Positions 29,933 through 42,165 are shown, counted from the first letter of the stretch. The stretch is DNA of 64,000 nt from an uncultured Hyphomicrobiales bacterium (GCA_903842455.1 CAIMLX010000256.1:18088-82087), one strand, 5' to 3'. The notes: generated by a model not told the origin, from the sequence alone. Numbers and translations: made by a program.

Positions 29933-30796
29933 ATGAACCTGAGCGATATCGTTGACCGCGACGCCGCGCCCGAGCCCTGGGCCGAGGGTGACAATATCCC
30001 GTGGAACGAGCCGGGGTTCAGTGCGCGGATGCTCAGGGAGCATCTGAGCCAGGGGCACGATCTGGCGTCGCGCCGGAGCGAGACGATCGCGCGGCATGCG
30101 GACTGGATCGCGCGTGAGGTGCTCGGGCCGGCGCCGGCGCGGCTGCTGGACCTTGGCTGCGGTCCGGGGCTCTACCTGCAGAAGCTTGCGGCGATTGGGT
30201 ACCGGTGCCGAGGGATCGACTTCTCACCGGCGTCGATCGCGTCTGCCCGCAGCCAAGCAGCCGGTGCCGGACTATCGATCGACTATGAGGAGGCGGACCT
30301 GCGGGTCGCCGGGTTCGGGCCGGATGAGGAATTCGATGCGGTGACGCTGATTTTCGGCGAGCTCAACGTCTTCACGCCCGACGCCGCCCGGGACATCCTG
30401 CGCAGGGCGTGTCGCGCGCTCAAGCCGGGAGGACGGCTGCTGCTCGAGCCGGCCACGCAGGCGGCGGTGCGAAAGATGGGCTCGGAGGCGCCGGCCTGGT
30501 GGTCGGCGCAATCGGGGCTGTTCGGAGACCGGCCGCACCTGATGCTGGTGGAGTCCTTCTGGGACGAGGCGCGGCAGGCGGCGACGAAGCGGTACTACCG
30601 GATCGAGACGGAGACCGGTGCAGTCACCCGCTGGGCCAGTTCGCAGCAAGCCTACACGGAGGCCGAATACAGCGCGCTTCTTGAGGAATGCGGGTTCGGG
30701 GAAATGCGGTTCTACCCGGCGCTGGCTTCGGCGGAAGCCAGTGACTTCTGCGCGATCGTGGCGGAGGCGCGGGGGACGTGGGCTCAGCCCTCGTAA
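29933..30796 (+). CDS. Class I SAM-dependent methyltransferase
   Basis: ARLLDLGCGPGLYLQKLAAIGYRCRGIDFSPASIASARSQA. Confidence 0.92.
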   Translation: MNLSDIVDRDAAPEPWAEGDNIPWNEPGFSARMLREHLSQGHDLASRRSETIARHADWIAREVLGPAPARLLDLGCGPGLYLQKLAAIGYRCRGIDFSPASIASARSQAAGAGLSIDYEEADLRVAGFGPDEEFDAVTLIFGELNVFTPDAARDILRRACRALKPGGRLLLEPATQAAVRKMGSEAPAWWSAQSGLFGDRPHLMLVESFWDEARQAATKRYYRIETETGAVTRWASSQQAYTEAEYSALLEECGFGEMRFYPALASAEASDFCAIVAEARGTWAQPS

Positions 30797-31374
30797 ATCA
30801 CGTCGCCGCGCGCCAGCATGGCGAGGGCTTCGGGGTAGATGCGGTGTTCTTCAATGAGGACGCGGGCGGCCAGCGTTTCTGCCGTGTCACCGGGGAGGAC
30901 GGGGACGCGGGCCTGGAGGATGGCAGGGCCCTCGTCCATGCCGGGGGTGACGAAGTGGACGGTGCAGCCGTGTTCTTTCACGCCGTCCTTGAGCGCCTGC
31001 TCGTGGGTGTGGAGGCCCTTGTGCAGCGGCAGCAGGGAAGGGTGGATGTTGATCATCTTCCCCGCCCATTTCCTGGTGAACTCGGGGGTGAGGAGGCGCA
31101 TGAAGCCGGCGAGCGCGATATAATCGGGGCGCCAGAGCTTCAGCACGTCGCCGATGGCCAGTTCGAAGCCGATGCGGCTGGGGTAATCCTTGTGCCAGCG
31201 CCAGGCGGTGGGGATGTTATAGGTGGCGGCCGTGGCGAGACCGGGGGCGTCGGGCTTGTTGGCGAACACGCCGACGATCTGCGCCGGATAGTTCGGATCA
31301 CGGGCGGCTTCGATCAGCGCGGTCATGTTGGAGCCGCGACCGGAAATCAGGATGGCGACGCGTTTCCTGCTCAC
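30784..31374 (-). CDS. purN: Phosphoribosylglycinamide formyltransferase (GTG start)
   Basis: [24 protein letters not shown]...[35 protein letters not shown]. Confidence 0.95.
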   Translation of the reverse strand: MSRKRVAILISGRGSNMTALIEAARDPNYPAQIVGVFANKPDAPGLATAATYNIPTAWRWHKDYPSRIGFELAIGDVLKLWRPDYIALAGFMRLLTPEFTRKWAGKMINIHPSLLPLHKGLHTHEQALKDGVKEHGCTVHFVTPGMDEGPAILQARVPVLPGDTAETLAARVLIEEHRIYPEALAMLARGDVIYEG

Positions 31375-32447
31375 AGTGCCAGCGCGCCCCTGAAAGTGAC
31401 GGGTTCGCCGGTGCGTTCGGTGAGGCTGCCAACGATGGTGGCCGTCTCGCCGGCCGCGTTGAGATGGGCGACGAGGCCCTCGGCATCCTCGGGAGCGACG
31501 GCGCAGAGCATGCCGACGCCGCAGTTGAAGGTGCGGAGCATCTCGCGCTGGTCCATGCCGCCGACGCGCGCCAGCCAGGCGAACACGGTCGGCACCATGA
31601 CCTGCGACAGGTCGATATCGGCGGCCAGCGTGTCCGGCAGGACGCGCGGGATGTTGTCGATGAAGCCGCCGCCGGTGATGTGGGCGAGGGCCTTGATGCC
31701 GATGCTCGCCTTCAGCGCCGAGAGCAGCGGCTTGACGTAGATGCGGGTAGGGGTGAGCAGGGCCTCGGAAAGGGTAACGCCCGGCTGGAACGGCGCTTCG
31801 AGATACCAGTCGACGCCGGAAATCTCGACGATCTTGCGGACCAGCGAATAGCCGTTGGAGTGGACGCCGGAGGAGGCGATGGCGACCAGGACGTCGCCCG
31901 CGGCGATATCGGCGCGGGGTAGGAGGGTGCCGCGCTCGGCGGCGCCGACGGCGAACCCCGCGAGGTCGTAGTCCTTGCCATGGTACATGCCCGGCATCTC
32001 GGCGGTCTCGCCGCCGATCAGCGCGCAGCCGGCAATGCGGCAACCTTCGGCGATGCCTTCGACGATGGCGGTGCCGTTCGCCACATCGAGCTTGCCGGTG
32101 GCGAAGTAGTCGAGGAAGAACAGCGGCTCGGCGCCCTGCACGATGATGTCGTTGACACACATCGCCACCAGGTCCTGCCCGATGGTGCGATGGTTGCCGG
32201 TATCGATGGCGATCTTGAGCTTGGTACCGACCCCGTCATTGGCCGCGACGAGGATCGGATCGACGAAACCAGCCGCCTTGAGGTCGAACAGGCCACCGAA
32301 ACCACCGATCTCGGCGTCGGCTCCGGGGCGTCGCGTGGAACGAACCGCAGGCTTGATCGCTTCCACAAGGGCGTTGCCTGCATCGATGTCGACGCCCGCC
32401 TGCTTGTATGACAGACCGTTTGGTGGCAGATTCTGCGCGTCGGACAT
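31371..32447 (-). CDS. purM: Phosphoribosylformylglycinamidine cyclo-ligase
   Basis: [21 protein letters not shown]...[35 protein letters not shown]. Confidence 0.97.
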   Translation of the reverse strand: MSDAQNLPPNGLSYKQAGVDIDAGNALVEAIKPAVRSTRRPGADAEIGGFGGLFDLKAAGFVDPILVAANDGVGTKLKIAIDTGNHRTIGQDLVAMCVNDIIVQGAEPLFFLDYFATGKLDVANGTAIVEGIAEGCRIAGCALIGGETAEMPGMYHGKDYDLAGFAVGAAERGTLLPRADIAAGDVLVAIASSGVHSNGYSLVRKIVEISGVDWYLEAPFQPGVTLSEALLTPTRIYVKPLLSALKASIGIKALAHITGGGFIDNIPRVLPDTLAADIDLSQVMVPTVFAWLARVGGMDQREMLRTFNCGVGMLCAVAPEDAEGLVAHLNAAGETATIVGSLTERTGEPVTFRGALAL

Positions 32448-32546
32448 GGGCTTAGCCAGGTTTCCTTCGGGGACCGCTCAATAGGGTCAAATGCGACTGT
32501 CGGAACTTTGCGGCGCTGATAGCCGCTCCACCTTACTCGCGCAAGC

Positions 32547-33758
32547 ATGGCACGGTCGATGAGCCTTAGAAACCAAGTGCTGATCTGGGTGGGGATGTTC
32601 CTCTCCGCCATCCTGCTGCTGTGGGTGTTCCGCTCCATCCTGCTGCCCTTCGTGGTGGGGCTGGCGCTGGCTTACCTGCTCAATCCGGTCGTCAACTGGC
32701 TGCAGAAGATCCGTGTCAGCCGTCCCTGGGCATCGATGATCGTGCTGACTCTGGTGTTTGGGCTGATCATCAGCCTGTTCCTGGCGTTCGTGCCGCTGGT
32801 GCTGCAACAGATCCTGGGCCTGACCGGCCGGCTGCCGGGCTACATCTCGGACCTGCAGGGGCTGCTGCAGCAATGGGCGCCGCAGTTCAACGAATGGCTG
32901 GGGCCGGAGCGGGCGCAGCAGCTCGAGGGCAGCCTCGCCGACCTGATCGGCCGCGGCGTGGAACTGGTGGGCACGGTGACGGCAGGACTGGCGGCGAGCG
33001 GGCTCACGGTCCTCAACACCATTGCCGTGCTGTTCATCACCCCGGTGGTGGCGTTCTACCTCCTTGTCGACTGGGAGGGAATGATGCGGAAGGCGGACGA
33101 TCTGCTGCCGCGCCAGTACCAGACCGAAATTCGCGGGGTGATCCGGGAGATCGACCAGGCGATGGCCGGCGTGATCCGCGGGCAGGGCGGCGTGATCCTG
33201 GTGCTCTGCGTCTACTATACGACCGCCCTGACTGTGACGGGCCTCAACTTCGGCCTCGCCATCGGGCTGATCGGCGGGCTGCTCAGTTTTGTCCCCTATG
33301 TCGGGTTCCTGACTGGCTTTGCCCTGTCGATGACGGTGGCGCTGGTGCAGTTCTGGCCCGACCAGTGGGTATTCATCCTGATCGTGTTCGGCATCTACAT
33401 GGTAGGGCAGTTCCTCGAGGCCAACATTCTCTATCCCAAGCTCGTCGGGCAGAGCATCAACATCAACCCGGTGTGGCTGATGTTCGCGCTGTTTGCCTTC
33501 GCACTGCTGTTCGGCTTCGTCGGCCTGCTGCTGGCGGTGCCGCTGGCGGCGATCTCCGGCGTGCTGACGCGATACGCCATCCAGAAGTACCAGGGGTCGA
33601 GCCTGTATCTGGGCGCGGACGACGGGTTGATCCTTACTGCCGCGCCGCCCGGTGGCGTCACCGCTGCCGATGGCGTTTCGGTGATCGCGACCGAGGCCAC
33701 GTCGACCGGCGTGGCCAAGCCGACCCGGCCGCGCCGCCGGCGCACGACGGTGAAATGA
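32547..33758 (+). CDS. AI-2E family transporter (PerM-like)
   Basis: Polytopic; LPFVVGLALAYLLNPVVNWLQ...GLLLAVPLAAISGVLTRYAI. Confidence 0.9.
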   Translation: MARSMSLRNQVLIWVGMFLSAILLLWVFRSILLPFVVGLALAYLLNPVVNWLQKIRVSRPWASMIVLTLVFGLIISLFLAFVPLVLQQILGLTGRLPGYISDLQGLLQQWAPQFNEWLGPERAQQLEGSLADLIGRGVELVGTVTAGLAASGLTVLNTIAVLFITPVVAFYLLVDWEGMMRKADDLLPRQYQTEIRGVIREIDQAMAGVIRGQGGVILVLCVYYTTALTVTGLNFGLAIGLIGGLLSFVPYVGFLTGFALSMTVALVQFWPDQWVFILIVFGIYMVGQFLEANILYPKLVGQSININPVWLMFALFAFALLFGFVGLLLAVPLAAISGVLTRYAIQKYQGSSLYLGADDGLILTAAPPGGVTAADGVSVIATEATSTGVAKPTRPRRRRTTVK

Positions 33759-34504
33759 GCGCTCCCTTCGCTGCGCCCGACCGACGCGGCCAGCTGGCGC
33801 TGGAACTGGGCCACGAAGTGTCGCATGCCGAGGCCGACTTCATCGTCGGTGACGGCAACCGGCTGGCCTATGCCCACGTGTCGGCATGGCCGGACTGGGC
33901 CGGGCCGCTGACGCTGATCGAAGGTCCGGCGGGTGTCGGCAAGTCGCACCTGGCGCGGATCTGGGCCGAGCGGGCGGCGGCGGGATACGCGGAGCCCGAC
34001 AGCGCCGAGGAGCTGTCCCGTGCCGGCGGGATGGCGCCGCTGGTGGTGGAGGATGTCGAGCGGGCGGGTTTCGAGGAGGCGGCGCTGTTCCACCTCCTGA
34101 ACCAGTCGATGCGCGACCGGCGGCCACTGCTGCTGACCGCCAGGGAGCCGGTTGCCAACTGGCCGTTCACCACCGATGATCTGAAGTCGCGGGCCCGGCT
34201 CGCGGCCCGTTTCGGCATGGCGTTGAGCGACGACATTCAATTGTCACAGATGTTTGTGAAGCTGTTCCAGGACCGTCAGGTGACGGTCGATCCCCGAACC
34301 ATCGGCTACCTGGTAGCGCGAATGGAGCGCTCGCCGGCCGAGGCCGTTGCCCTTGCCGAAATCATGGACAGGCTGGCGCTCGAGCGCGGAGTGGCCATTG
34401 GGCGCGGCATTGCCGCCGAGGCCCTGGCCCGGCGCGGCGCTGCGGCCGCCAGCGATCAGATGAAACTGAATTTCGAGGGGCCGGAAGGCGACCATGATGA
34501 ATGA
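33755..34504 (+). CDS. hdaA: HdaA-type DnaA-related regulatory ATPase
   Basis: [23 protein letters not shown]...[38 protein letters not shown] overlap with the upstream gene. Confidence 0.88.
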   Translation: MSAPFAAPDRRGQLALELGHEVSHAEADFIVGDGNRLAYAHVSAWPDWAGPLTLIEGPAGVGKSHLARIWAERAAAGYAEPDSAEELSRAGGMAPLVVEDVERAGFEEAALFHLLNQSMRDRRPLLLTAREPVANWPFTTDDLKSRARLAARFGMALSDDIQLSQMFVKLFQDRQVTVDPRTIGYLVARMERSPAEAVALAEIMDRLALERGVAIGRGIAAEALARRGAAAASDQMKLNFEGPEGDHDE

Positions 34505-36668
34505 GATGAGCGACATCGCCGACGCCAGCGCACTTGCCCCCGACGCACAGGAGCTGCGGCAGAGCCCCGCGCGGTTTGTCAACCGCGAGGTCAGCTGGCT
34601 GCAGTTCAACATGCGCGTGCTGGAAGAGGCCGGAAACAAGCTGCATCCGCTGCTCGAGCGGCTGCGCTTCGTGTCGATCTCCGCCAACAACCTCGACGAG
34701 TTCTTCATGGTGCGCGTCGCGGGCCTCAAGGGCCAGCAGCGTGCCGGAATGACCAAGCTGAGCGCCGACGGACTGACGCCGATCGAGCAGCTCGACGAGA
34801 TCGCGAACCTCGCCCAGCACCTGCACCTCGAGCAGCAGGACCACTGGCAGCAGCTACGCGAGGAGCTGTTCGCGGCCAACGTGGTGATCCATGAGGTCGA
34901 CGACCTGAGCTCCGACCAGGTGACGTACCTCCAGAAGCTGTTCCGCGAGGAAATCTTCCCGGTGCTGACGCCGATCGCGGTCGATCCGGCGCACCCGTTT
35001 CCGTTCATCCCGAACCTGGGGTTCACGCTCGCCTTCGAGATGGTGCGGCCGGGGACGACGCAGACGCTGACGGCCCTCGTTCGCGTGCCGTCCAATCTCG
35101 ACCGGTTCGTGACGCTGCCCAAGGACCTGACGCTCGAATCCCGCGTCGAGGTGGTGACCATCGACACGATGATCAACCTGTTCATCGGCAAGATGTTTCC
35201 CGGCTACGAGGTCACCGGGGCAGGGTCGTTCCGCATCATCCGCGACACCGAGATCGAAATCGACGACGAGGCTGCCGACCTGGTGGTGGAGTTCGAATCC
35301 GCGCTGCGACAGCGCCGCCGTGGCCAGGTGATCCGGCTCGAGATCGAAAAGAAGATGCCGCGCGCACTGCGCCGCCACATCTCCGAGCGGCTGGGCGTCT
35401 CGCCGACCGAAACCTTCGAGGTCGATGGGTTCCTCGGGCTCGCCGACGCCAGCAAGATCTGCGACATCGACCGCGCCGACCTGAAGTTCCCACCCTACAT
35501 GCCGCGCCATCCCGAGCGGGTGCGCGACTACAACGGCGATATCTTCGCCGCAGTGCGGGCCAAGGACCTGCTGGTGCACCACCCGTTCGAAAGCTTCGAC
35601 GTGGTGGCGCAATTCCTGCAGCAGGCGGCGCGTGACCCCGACGTGGTGGCGATAAAGCAGACGCTCTACCGCACCTCCCGCGACAGCCCGATCGTCAAGG
35701 CACTGGTGCAGGCGGCCGAGGCTGGCAAGTCGGTGACGGCGCTGGTGGAGCTGAAGGCGCGCTTCGACGAGGAGGCGAACATCCGCTGGGCCCGCGACCT
35801 CGAGCGCGCCGGCGCGCAGGTGGTGTTCGGCTTCATCGAGCTGAAGACCCACGCCAAGATGAGCCAGGTGGTGCGCCGCGAGAACGGCAAGCTGGTGAGC
35901 TACTGCCACCTGGGGACCGGCAACTACCATCCGATCACGGCCAAGATCTACACCGACCTCAGCTTCTTTACCGTCGACCCGGCGATCACCCGCGACGTGA
36001 GCCGGGTGTTCAACTTCATCACCGGCTATGCGCGGCCCGCCGAGATGGAGGCGCTGGCCTTTTCGCCGGTGACGCTGCGTCAGACCCTGCTCGACAGCAT
36101 AGCTGCCGAAGTGACGCATGCCGAAGAGGGGCGACCGGCCAATATCTGGCTGAAGATGAACGCGCTTGTCGATCCGGCCATCATCGACGCGCTCTACGAT
36201 GCATCCGCCAAGGGCGTGAAGATCGAGCTGCTGGTGCGCGGCATCTGCTGCCTGCGGCCCGGCATACCGGGGTTCTCGGAGAATATCCGGGTGCGCTCGC
36301 TGGTCGGCAGGTTCCTCGAACACTCGCGCATCTTCTGCTTTGGCAACGGCGAGGCACTGCCCTCGCGGCGCGCGAAGGTGTGGATGAGTTCGGCCGACGT
36401 CATGCAGCGCAACCTCGACTGGCGAGTCGAGGTGATGGTTCCCATCCTCAACAAGACCGTGCATAAGCAGATTCTGGACCGGATGATGGTCAACTACCTC
36501 AAGGACAACCAGCAGAGCTGGGAGGTGTTGCCCGACGGAAGCTCGGACCGGGTGCGACTCAGGGAGGGCGAAGAGCCCTTCAGCGCGCATGATTACTTCA
36601 TGACCAATGCGAGCCTGTCTGGACGCGGCAGCGCCTTGCAAAGGGACACCGAGGATAGCGACGATTGA
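34494..36668 (+). CDS. ppk: Polyphosphate kinase 1
   Basis: [19 protein letters not shown]...[32 protein letters not shown]. Confidence 0.97.
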   Translation: MMNEMSDIADASALAPDAQELRQSPARFVNREVSWLQFNMRVLEEAGNKLHPLLERLRFVSISANNLDEFFMVRVAGLKGQQRAGMTKLSADGLTPIEQLDEIANLAQHLHLEQQDHWQQLREELFAANVVIHEVDDLSSDQVTYLQKLFREEIFPVLTPIAVDPAHPFPFIPNLGFTLAFEMVRPGTTQTLTALVRVPSNLDRFVTLPKDLTLESRVEVVTIDTMINLFIGKMFPGYEVTGAGSFRIIRDTEIEIDDEAADLVVEFESALRQRRRGQVIRLEIEKKMPRALRRHISERLGVSPTETFEVDGFLGLADASKICDIDRADLKFPPYMPRHPERVRDYNGDIFAAVRAKDLLVHHPFESFDVVAQFLQQAARDPDVVAIKQTLYRTSRDSPIVKALVQAAEAGKSVTALVELKARFDEEANIRWARDLERAGAQVVFGFIELKTHAKMSQVVRRENGKLVSYCHLGTGNYHPITAKIYTDLSFFTVDPAITRDVSRVFNFITGYARPAEMEALAFSPVTLRQTLLDSIAAEVTHAEEGRPANIWLKMNALVDPAIIDALYDASAKGVKIELLVRGICCLRPGIPGFSENIRVRSLVGRFLEHSRIFCFGNGEALPSRRAKVWMSSADVMQRNLDWRVEVMVPILNKTVHKQILDRMMVNYLKDNQQSWEVLPDGSSDRVRLREGEEPFSAHDYFMTNASLSGRGSALQRDTEDSDD

Positions 36669-38206
36669 ACCAATACTGGGGCGTTGACGCCGACCCCACC
36701 GCACAGGGCCGCATCAAGGGTGCGCGTCCGGTGGCGGTGCTCGATATCGGCTCGAACTCCGTGCGTCTGGTTGTGTATGAGCGGCATGCCCGCTCGCTGA
36801 CCCCGCTGTACAACGAGAAATCTGCCTGCGCGCTGGGCCGTGGCCTCGCGCAGACCGGCAAGATTGCCTACGAGAACATCGACCGGGCGCTGACCGCAAT
36901 CCAGCGGTTCGCGCTGGTATGCAAGCTGATGCGGGTGGGCAAGATCCACGTGCTCGCCACCTCGGCGGTGCGCGAGGCGTCGAACTCGAAGTCCTTTGTC
37001 GATGCCGTCGAAACGACGATGGGGGCACCCGTCAATGTGCTGAGCGGCGAGGCAGAGGCGCATTTCGCGGCACTGGGCGCGATCTCAGGGATGCCGGATT
37101 TTACCGGCGTGGTGGGTGACCTCGGCGGTGGCAGCCTGGAGCTTTCGCCGATCGCCTCGGGTCACGACGAAACGGGCGAGACGCACGAACTCGGCGTCAT
37201 CCGCATGCAGGACGACGCCGCCAATTCACCACCCAAGGCCCAGGTGCTTGCCGCCAAGCGGCTGAAGAAATCGAAGCTGCTGCGCGGGCAGGGCGGCGCC
37301 TTCTGCGCCATCGGCGGAACATGGCGCTCGCTCGCCAAGATTCACCAGGTGCTGCGCGGCTATCCGCTTCACATGGTGCAGCACTACACGGTCAAGGCGC
37401 CGGACATGCTGAAGCTGTGCGAGGACATCGTCGAGGCGGTGGCGGCGGGCAAGCCCTATGTCGGATCGGAACATGCGAGTTCCGGCCGGCGCGACCTGGT
37501 GCCTTACGGCGCGGCCGCGATGATCGAGGTGCTGAAGGCGGGGAAGTTCGACACGGTGGTGTTCTCGGCGATGGGCGTGCGCGAAGGCTACCTCTACGGC
37601 CTGCTCGATGACGCCGAACGCAGCGTCGACCCGCTGATCCAGATGGCGACCGACGTGAACACCCTGCGCTCGCGGGCGCCTGGCCACGCCGACGACCTCA
37701 TCGGCTTCACCTCGGCCTTCCTCGACGCCATCGGCATCGCCGAGACGCCCGAAGAGACGCGGTTGCGCAAGGTGGCCTGCTACCTCGCCGATATCGGCTG
37801 GCGCGGTCATCCGGATTACCGCGGCGAGCAGGCGGTGGACATGGTGGCCTACAGCTCGGCGACCGGTGTGGATCATGCCGGCCGGGCGTTCCTCGCGGAG
37901 GTGCTGGCGGTGCGCTACATGGGGCTGAAGCACAAGTCGCTGAGCACCGAACTGATGGCGCTCGGCGGTCCGGCGGTGAGCTACCGGGCGCGGCTGATCG
38001 GGGCGGCGTTCCGCGTCGGCTACCCGATGTCGGCCGCCATGCCCGGCGTGCTGCCGCGCACCGGCTTTTCGGTGGAGAAGGGGGCGCTGAAGCTGCACCT
38101 GCCCGCCGACCTCGCCTTCCTCGACGGCGAACACCTGCGGGCGCGGCTGGAACAACTGGCCGGCGTGGCGGTGATCAAGGCGACCGAAGTGGTGGTCGCG
38201 GGATAG
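36665..38206 (+). CDS. ppx: Exopolyphosphatase (Ppx/GppA)
   Basis: [17 protein letters not shown]...[15 protein letters not shown]. Confidence 0.95.
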   Translation: MNQYWGVDADPTAQGRIKGARPVAVLDIGSNSVRLVVYERHARSLTPLYNEKSACALGRGLAQTGKIAYENIDRALTAIQRFALVCKLMRVGKIHVLATSAVREASNSKSFVDAVETTMGAPVNVLSGEAEAHFAALGAISGMPDFTGVVGDLGGGSLELSPIASGHDETGETHELGVIRMQDDAANSPPKAQVLAAKRLKKSKLLRGQGGAFCAIGGTWRSLAKIHQVLRGYPLHMVQHYTVKAPDMLKLCEDIVEAVAAGKPYVGSEHASSGRRDLVPYGAAAMIEVLKAGKFDTVVFSAMGVREGYLYGLLDDAERSVDPLIQMATDVNTLRSRAPGHADDLIGFTSAFLDAIGIAETPEETRLRKVACYLADIGWRGHPDYRGEQAVDMVAYSSATGVDHAGRAFLAEVLAVRYMGLKHKSLSTELMALGGPAVSYRARLIGAAFRVGYPMSAAMPGVLPRTGFSVEKGALKLHLPADLAFLDGEHLRARLEQLAGVAVIKATEVVVAG

Positions 38207-38585
38207 GGCCGTGTGCCGCGATCATGGCGTCGATGGCGGCTTCGAGGGGATCGAAGTGATCGGTGTAGATTCGCCAGAGGATCGGGTACTCCACCAGGTG
38301 GTAGGTGTGCCGAAGGATGTTGCCGATGTTTCGCACGTCGTGCCACGGAACCTCGGGTCCCAAATCCTTCTGCCAAGCCTCTGGCAGATGTCTTGATGCT
38401 TCGCTGAGAATCTCCAGCTGTCGCTCGAAGGCCGAGCGGATCAGGACATCCGACACCATCCGATCGTAGGTGACACCGTGAAGGATGGTTCTGACATCCA
38501 GAATCGCGAGCTTGATGTGCTCCGCCCTGAACAGGGCGCGCTCGGTACTCAAAACACGATGACCTGGTCGCGATTGACTGTCCAC
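38175..38585 (-). CDS. HepT-like HEPN (DUF86) protein; TTG 38552 is an alternative start
   Basis: FERQLEILSEASRHLPEAWQKDLGPEVPWHDVRNIGNILRHTYHLVEYPILWRIY. Confidence 0.88.
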   Translation of the reverse strand: MDSQSRPGHRVLSTERALFRAEHIKLAILDVRTILHGVTYDRMVSDVLIRSAFERQLEILSEASRHLPEAWQKDLGPEVPWHDVRNIGNILRHTYHLVEYPILWRIYTDHFDPLEAAIDAMIAAHGPIPRPPLRSP

Positions 38586-38860
38586 TTGAAGCTATCGTTC
38601 AAGCTCCTGCGCATTACCAGGCTGGACTCCAAGCCCAGTTCGTCTTCGATGACGCCATAAAGGCCGGCCAGATCGAGGAGCGAAAACTTCTCGTCGGCCT
38701 CGTCACTGATTTCGATCACGAGGTCGATGTCACTGTCCGGACGGTTGTCTCGGCGGGCTCGCGAGCCAAACAAGGCCATGTGCGTTACTCCACGGCCTTC
38801 GAAAGTGGGCCGCAGACGCCGCAGTTCGGCGATGAGTTCTTCGCGGTCGAGGTCACGCAT
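38549..38860 (-). CDS. MntA-like minimal nucleotidyltransferase antitoxin
   Basis: HMALFGSRARRDNRPDSDIDLVIEI (GSx10DxD). Confidence 0.9.
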   Translation of the reverse strand: MRDLDREELIAELRRLRPTFEGRGVTHMALFGSRARRDNRPDSDIDLVIEISDEADEKFSLLDLAGLYGVIEDELGLESSLVMRRSLNDSFKWTVNRDQVIVF

Positions 38861-38989
38861 GGCCGGCTCCCTTCGGCCAGCAATCTAGCGCGTTTCCGTC
38901 GATTTTTCTAGGGCGGCGCAGTCGCCCTCATCGTTCGACAGGGTCAACGATAGAGCCTGCGGGAGCACGAAAGGCGCTCCCGGCGCCCC

Positions 38990-40156
38990 TCAATCCTCGT
39001 CGTCGTCGAGAATATCGATCTCGATGACACCGCCCTTGCTGGCGGCGAGGCCGATCTTGCCGTGCTTGATGGCGAGGGCCTTGTCGCCGAACAGTTTGCG
39101 GCGCCAGCCCTTGAGGGCCGGCACGTCCGCATCGTCGTCGAGGACGAGGGCGTCGATCTCGTCCGAGGTGGCGATGATACGGCTCGCGACGCCGTGTTCT
39201 TCGGCCACCGACTTCAGCAGCACGCGAACGAGGTCGCCGACGGCGCCCTTGGCCGAAGGGCCGCGGTAGCGGTCGGGGAGCTTGGGTAGGTCGGTCTTGC
39301 CGAGGCCCTCGACCTCCTTGATCAGCGCGATGATCTCGCCGGCCGCGGTGGAACGCCCGAAGCCGCGCTGCACGGCGCGGAGCTTGTCGAACGCCTCGAT
39401 CGTGAGCGGACGCTGCATGGCGAGTTCGATCAGCGCATCGTCCTTGAGGACGCGACTACGCGGCTGGTCGGAATCCTGCGCGCGGCGCTCGCGCCAGGCG
39501 GCGATCGCCTTGAGGGCCGCGACATCGCGCGGCTTGTTGAGGCGAGCCTTGAGACGCTCCCAGGCATGCTCGGGCTGCACCACATAAGTGTGGATGGACT
39601 CGAGGACCGCAAGCTCGTCCTCGACCCAGTCCCAGCGGCCGGTATCATCGACCTGCTTGAGCAGCGCCTTGTAGACGTCGCGCAGGTGCGTGACGTCGGC
39701 AAGCGCGTAGATCTGCTGCTTTTCGCTGAGCGGGCGGGCCGACCAGTCGGTGAAGCGGGACGACTTGTCGAGCTCGACATTGGTGATGGCGCGCACGAGG
39801 TTGTCGTACGAAACGCTGTCGCCGAAGCCGCATACGGAAGCAGCGACCTGCGTGTCGAAGATATTGAGGGGCACCTTGCCGGTAGCCTTCACGAAGATCT
39901 CAATGTCCTGCCGGGCCGCATGGAAGACCTTGCGGACCTTCTCGTTGCCGAGGAGCACATAGAACGGCGCGAGATCGAGGCCGGGAGCAAGCGGATCAAT
40001 GAGAACCGCTTCGTCTTCCGTGGCTGCCTGGATGAGGCAGAGTTTCGGCCAATAGGTCGTCTCGCGCAGGAACTCGGTGTCGACCGTCACGTAATCAAAA
40101 CCGGCGGCTCTGGTGCAGAACGCTGCGAGCACGTCGGTCGAAACAATCATGTCCAT
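38990..40156 (-). CDS. rnd: Ribonuclease D
   Basis: VTVDTEFLRETTYWPKLCLIQAA...DTQVAASVCGFGDSVSYDNLV plus HRDC region. Confidence 0.96.
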   Translation of the reverse strand: MDMIVSTDVLAAFCTRAAGFDYVTVDTEFLRETTYWPKLCLIQAATEDEAVLIDPLAPGLDLAPFYVLLGNEKVRKVFHAARQDIEIFVKATGKVPLNIFDTQVAASVCGFGDSVSYDNLVRAITNVELDKSSRFTDWSARPLSEKQQIYALADVTHLRDVYKALLKQVDDTGRWDWVEDELAVLESIHTYVVQPEHAWERLKARLNKPRDVAALKAIAAWRERRAQDSDQPRSRVLKDDALIELAMQRPLTIEAFDKLRAVQRGFGRSTAAGEIIALIKEVEGLGKTDLPKLPDRYRGPSAKGAVGDLVRVLLKSVAEEHGVASRIIATSDEIDALVLDDDADVPALKGWRRKLFGDKALAIKHGKIGLAASKGGVIEIDILDDDED

Positions 40157-40308
40157 CAGGACTCTTTTCTCAACCGGACTGTGAACGTTGAATAACAGGC
40201 GAATCCATGGGGTTCCAGCGTCGAATCTACCTCACGGCCGGTAACCTTGACAAAGCAGCGGTCGCATGCGCTTGTCCCGCGCCTTAACCGCCTTTGCCGA
40301 GATCTGAA

Positions 40309-42084
40309 ATGACCCAGATGCACCGCTATCGTTCCCATACCTGCGCCCAGCTGACGACGGGCGACGTGGGCAATAATGTGCGGCTTTCGGGCTGGGTGCA
40401 CCGCGTTCGCGATCATGGCGGCCTGCTGTTCATCGACCTGCGCGACCATTACGGCATCACCCAGTGCGTGGTGGACCCGGACTCACCGGCTTTTGCCGCC
40501 GCCGAAAAGCTGCGCGCCGAGTCCGTAGTGCGTATCGACGGTGAAGTGAAGCTGCGCGCCGAGGGGACTGCGAACCCCAACCTGCCGACCGGCGGGGTAG
40601 AGGTGTTCATCCGCGAGCTCGAAGTGCTCGGCGCGGCGACCGACCTGCCCCTGCCGGTGTTCGGCGAGCCGGACTATCCCGAAGACATCCGGCTGCGCTA
40701 CCGCTTCCTCGACCTCCGCCGCGAAACGCTGCACGCCAACATCGTCAAGCGCACCAAGGTGATCGCATCGATGCGCCGGCGGATGACCGAGATCGGCTTT
40801 GCCGAATACTCGACGCCGATCCTGACCGCGTCGTCGCCGGAAGGGGCGCGCGACTTCCTCGTGCCGAGCCGCATCCACCCGGGCAAGTTCTTCGCGCTGC
40901 CGCAGGCACCGCAGCAATACAAGCAGCTGCTGATGGTGGCCGGCTTCGACCGCTACTTCCAGATCGCGCCGTGCTTCCGCGACGAGGACCCGCGCGCCGA
41001 CCGCCTGCCGGGCGAGTTCTACCAGCTCGACCTCGAGATGAGCTTCGTTACCCAGGAAGACATCTGGAACACCATGACGCCGGTGATCACCTCGATCTTC
41101 GAGGAATTCGCCGACGGCAAGCCGGTGACCAAGGACTGGCCGCGCATCCCGTACGACACGGCGATCCGCACCTACGGCTCGGACAAGCCGGACCTGCGCA
41201 ACCCGATCGAGATGCAGGAAGTGACCGAGCATTTCCGCGGTTCGGGTTTCGGCGTGTTCGCCAACCAGCTCGCGTCCGACAGCAAGGTGCAGGTGTGGGC
41301 AATTCCGGCGCCGACTGGCGGCTCGCGCGCATTCTGTGACCGCATGAACGCCTGGGCGCAGGGGCAGGGGCAGCCTGGCCTCGGCTACATCTTCTTCAAG
41401 GACGGCGCCGGTTCGGGCCCGGTGGCCAAGAACATCGGCGAAGAGCGGACGACGGCCATTCGCACGCAGCTCGGGCTCGCTGACGGCGATGCGGTGTTCT
41501 TCGTGCTCGGCCGTCCCGAGAAGATGTACAAGTTTGCCGGCGAGGCGCGGGTGAAGGTCGGGCTCGACCTGAACCTGACGCAGCTCGACCAGTACAAGCT
41601 CTGCTGGATCGTCGACTTCCCGTTCTACGAGTGGAGCGAGGAAGACAAGAAGTTCGACTTCGCCCACAACCCCTTCTCGATGCCGCAGGGCGGCCGCGAG
41701 GCGCTGGACGGGCAGGATCCGCTCACCATCAAGGCGTACCAGTACGACGCGGTGTGCAATGGCTTCGAGATCGCCTCGGGCTCGATCCGTAACCAGGAAC
41801 CGGAGACAATGGTCGCCGCCTTCGAAAAGACGGGCAAGAGCCGGGCCGAGGTGGAGGAGCAGTTCGGTGGACTCTACCGCGCCTTCCAGTATGGCGCCCC
41901 GCCGCATGGTGGCGCGGCGTTCGGTGTCGATCGCATCGTGATGCTACTGTGCGGGGTGCAGAACCTGCGCGAGATCACGCTGTTCCCGATGAACCAGCAG
42001 GCCGAAGACCTGCTGATGGGCGCGCCAAGTCCAGCCGAGCCCAAACAGCTGCGCGAACTGGGCATCCGCCTCAACCTGAGCTGA
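40309..42084 (+). CDS. aspS: Aspartyl-tRNA synthetase (start 40309 or 40318)
   Basis: [46 protein letters not shown]...[23 protein letters not shown]. Confidence 0.97.
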   Translation: MTQMHRYRSHTCAQLTTGDVGNNVRLSGWVHRVRDHGGLLFIDLRDHYGITQCVVDPDSPAFAAAEKLRAESVVRIDGEVKLRAEGTANPNLPTGGVEVFIRELEVLGAATDLPLPVFGEPDYPEDIRLRYRFLDLRRETLHANIVKRTKVIASMRRRMTEIGFAEYSTPILTASSPEGARDFLVPSRIHPGKFFALPQAPQQYKQLLMVAGFDRYFQIAPCFRDEDPRADRLPGEFYQLDLEMSFVTQEDIWNTMTPVITSIFEEFADGKPVTKDWPRIPYDTAIRTYGSDKPDLRNPIEMQEVTEHFRGSGFGVFANQLASDSKVQVWAIPAPTGGSRAFCDRMNAWAQGQGQPGLGYIFFKDGAGSGPVAKNIGEERTTAIRTQLGLADGDAVFFVLGRPEKMYKFAGEARVKVGLDLNLTQLDQYKLCWIVDFPFYEWSEEDKKFDFAHNPFSMPQGGREALDGQDPLTIKAYQYDAVCNGFEIASGSIRNQEPETMVAAFEKTGKSRAEVEEQFGGLYRAFQYGAPPHGGAAFGVDRIVMLLCGVQNLREITLFPMNQQAEDLLMGAPSPAEPKQLRELGIRLNLS

Positions 42085-42106
42085 GGCGGACAACCATCAC
42101 GATGCC

Positions 42107-42133
42107 AAGGGCGCCCGCGGGGCGCCCTTTTTG
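42107..42133 (+). terminator. aspS intrinsic terminator
   Basis: aagggcgcc-cgcgg-ggcgccctt-tttg. Confidence 0.8.
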
Positions 42134-42165
42134 TTTCCGGGTCGGCAGGTGAGAGTTAACGGTCG

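Noticed and set aside
30784-32160. 458-aa ORF as one protein
   Set aside because: Only the C-terminal 196 aa are PurN; the upstream part is an out-of-frame read through purM.
34854-36704. 616-aa minus-strand ORF over ppk
   Set aside because: Antisense shadow of polyphosphate kinase, His/Arg/Glu-rich composition without domain features.
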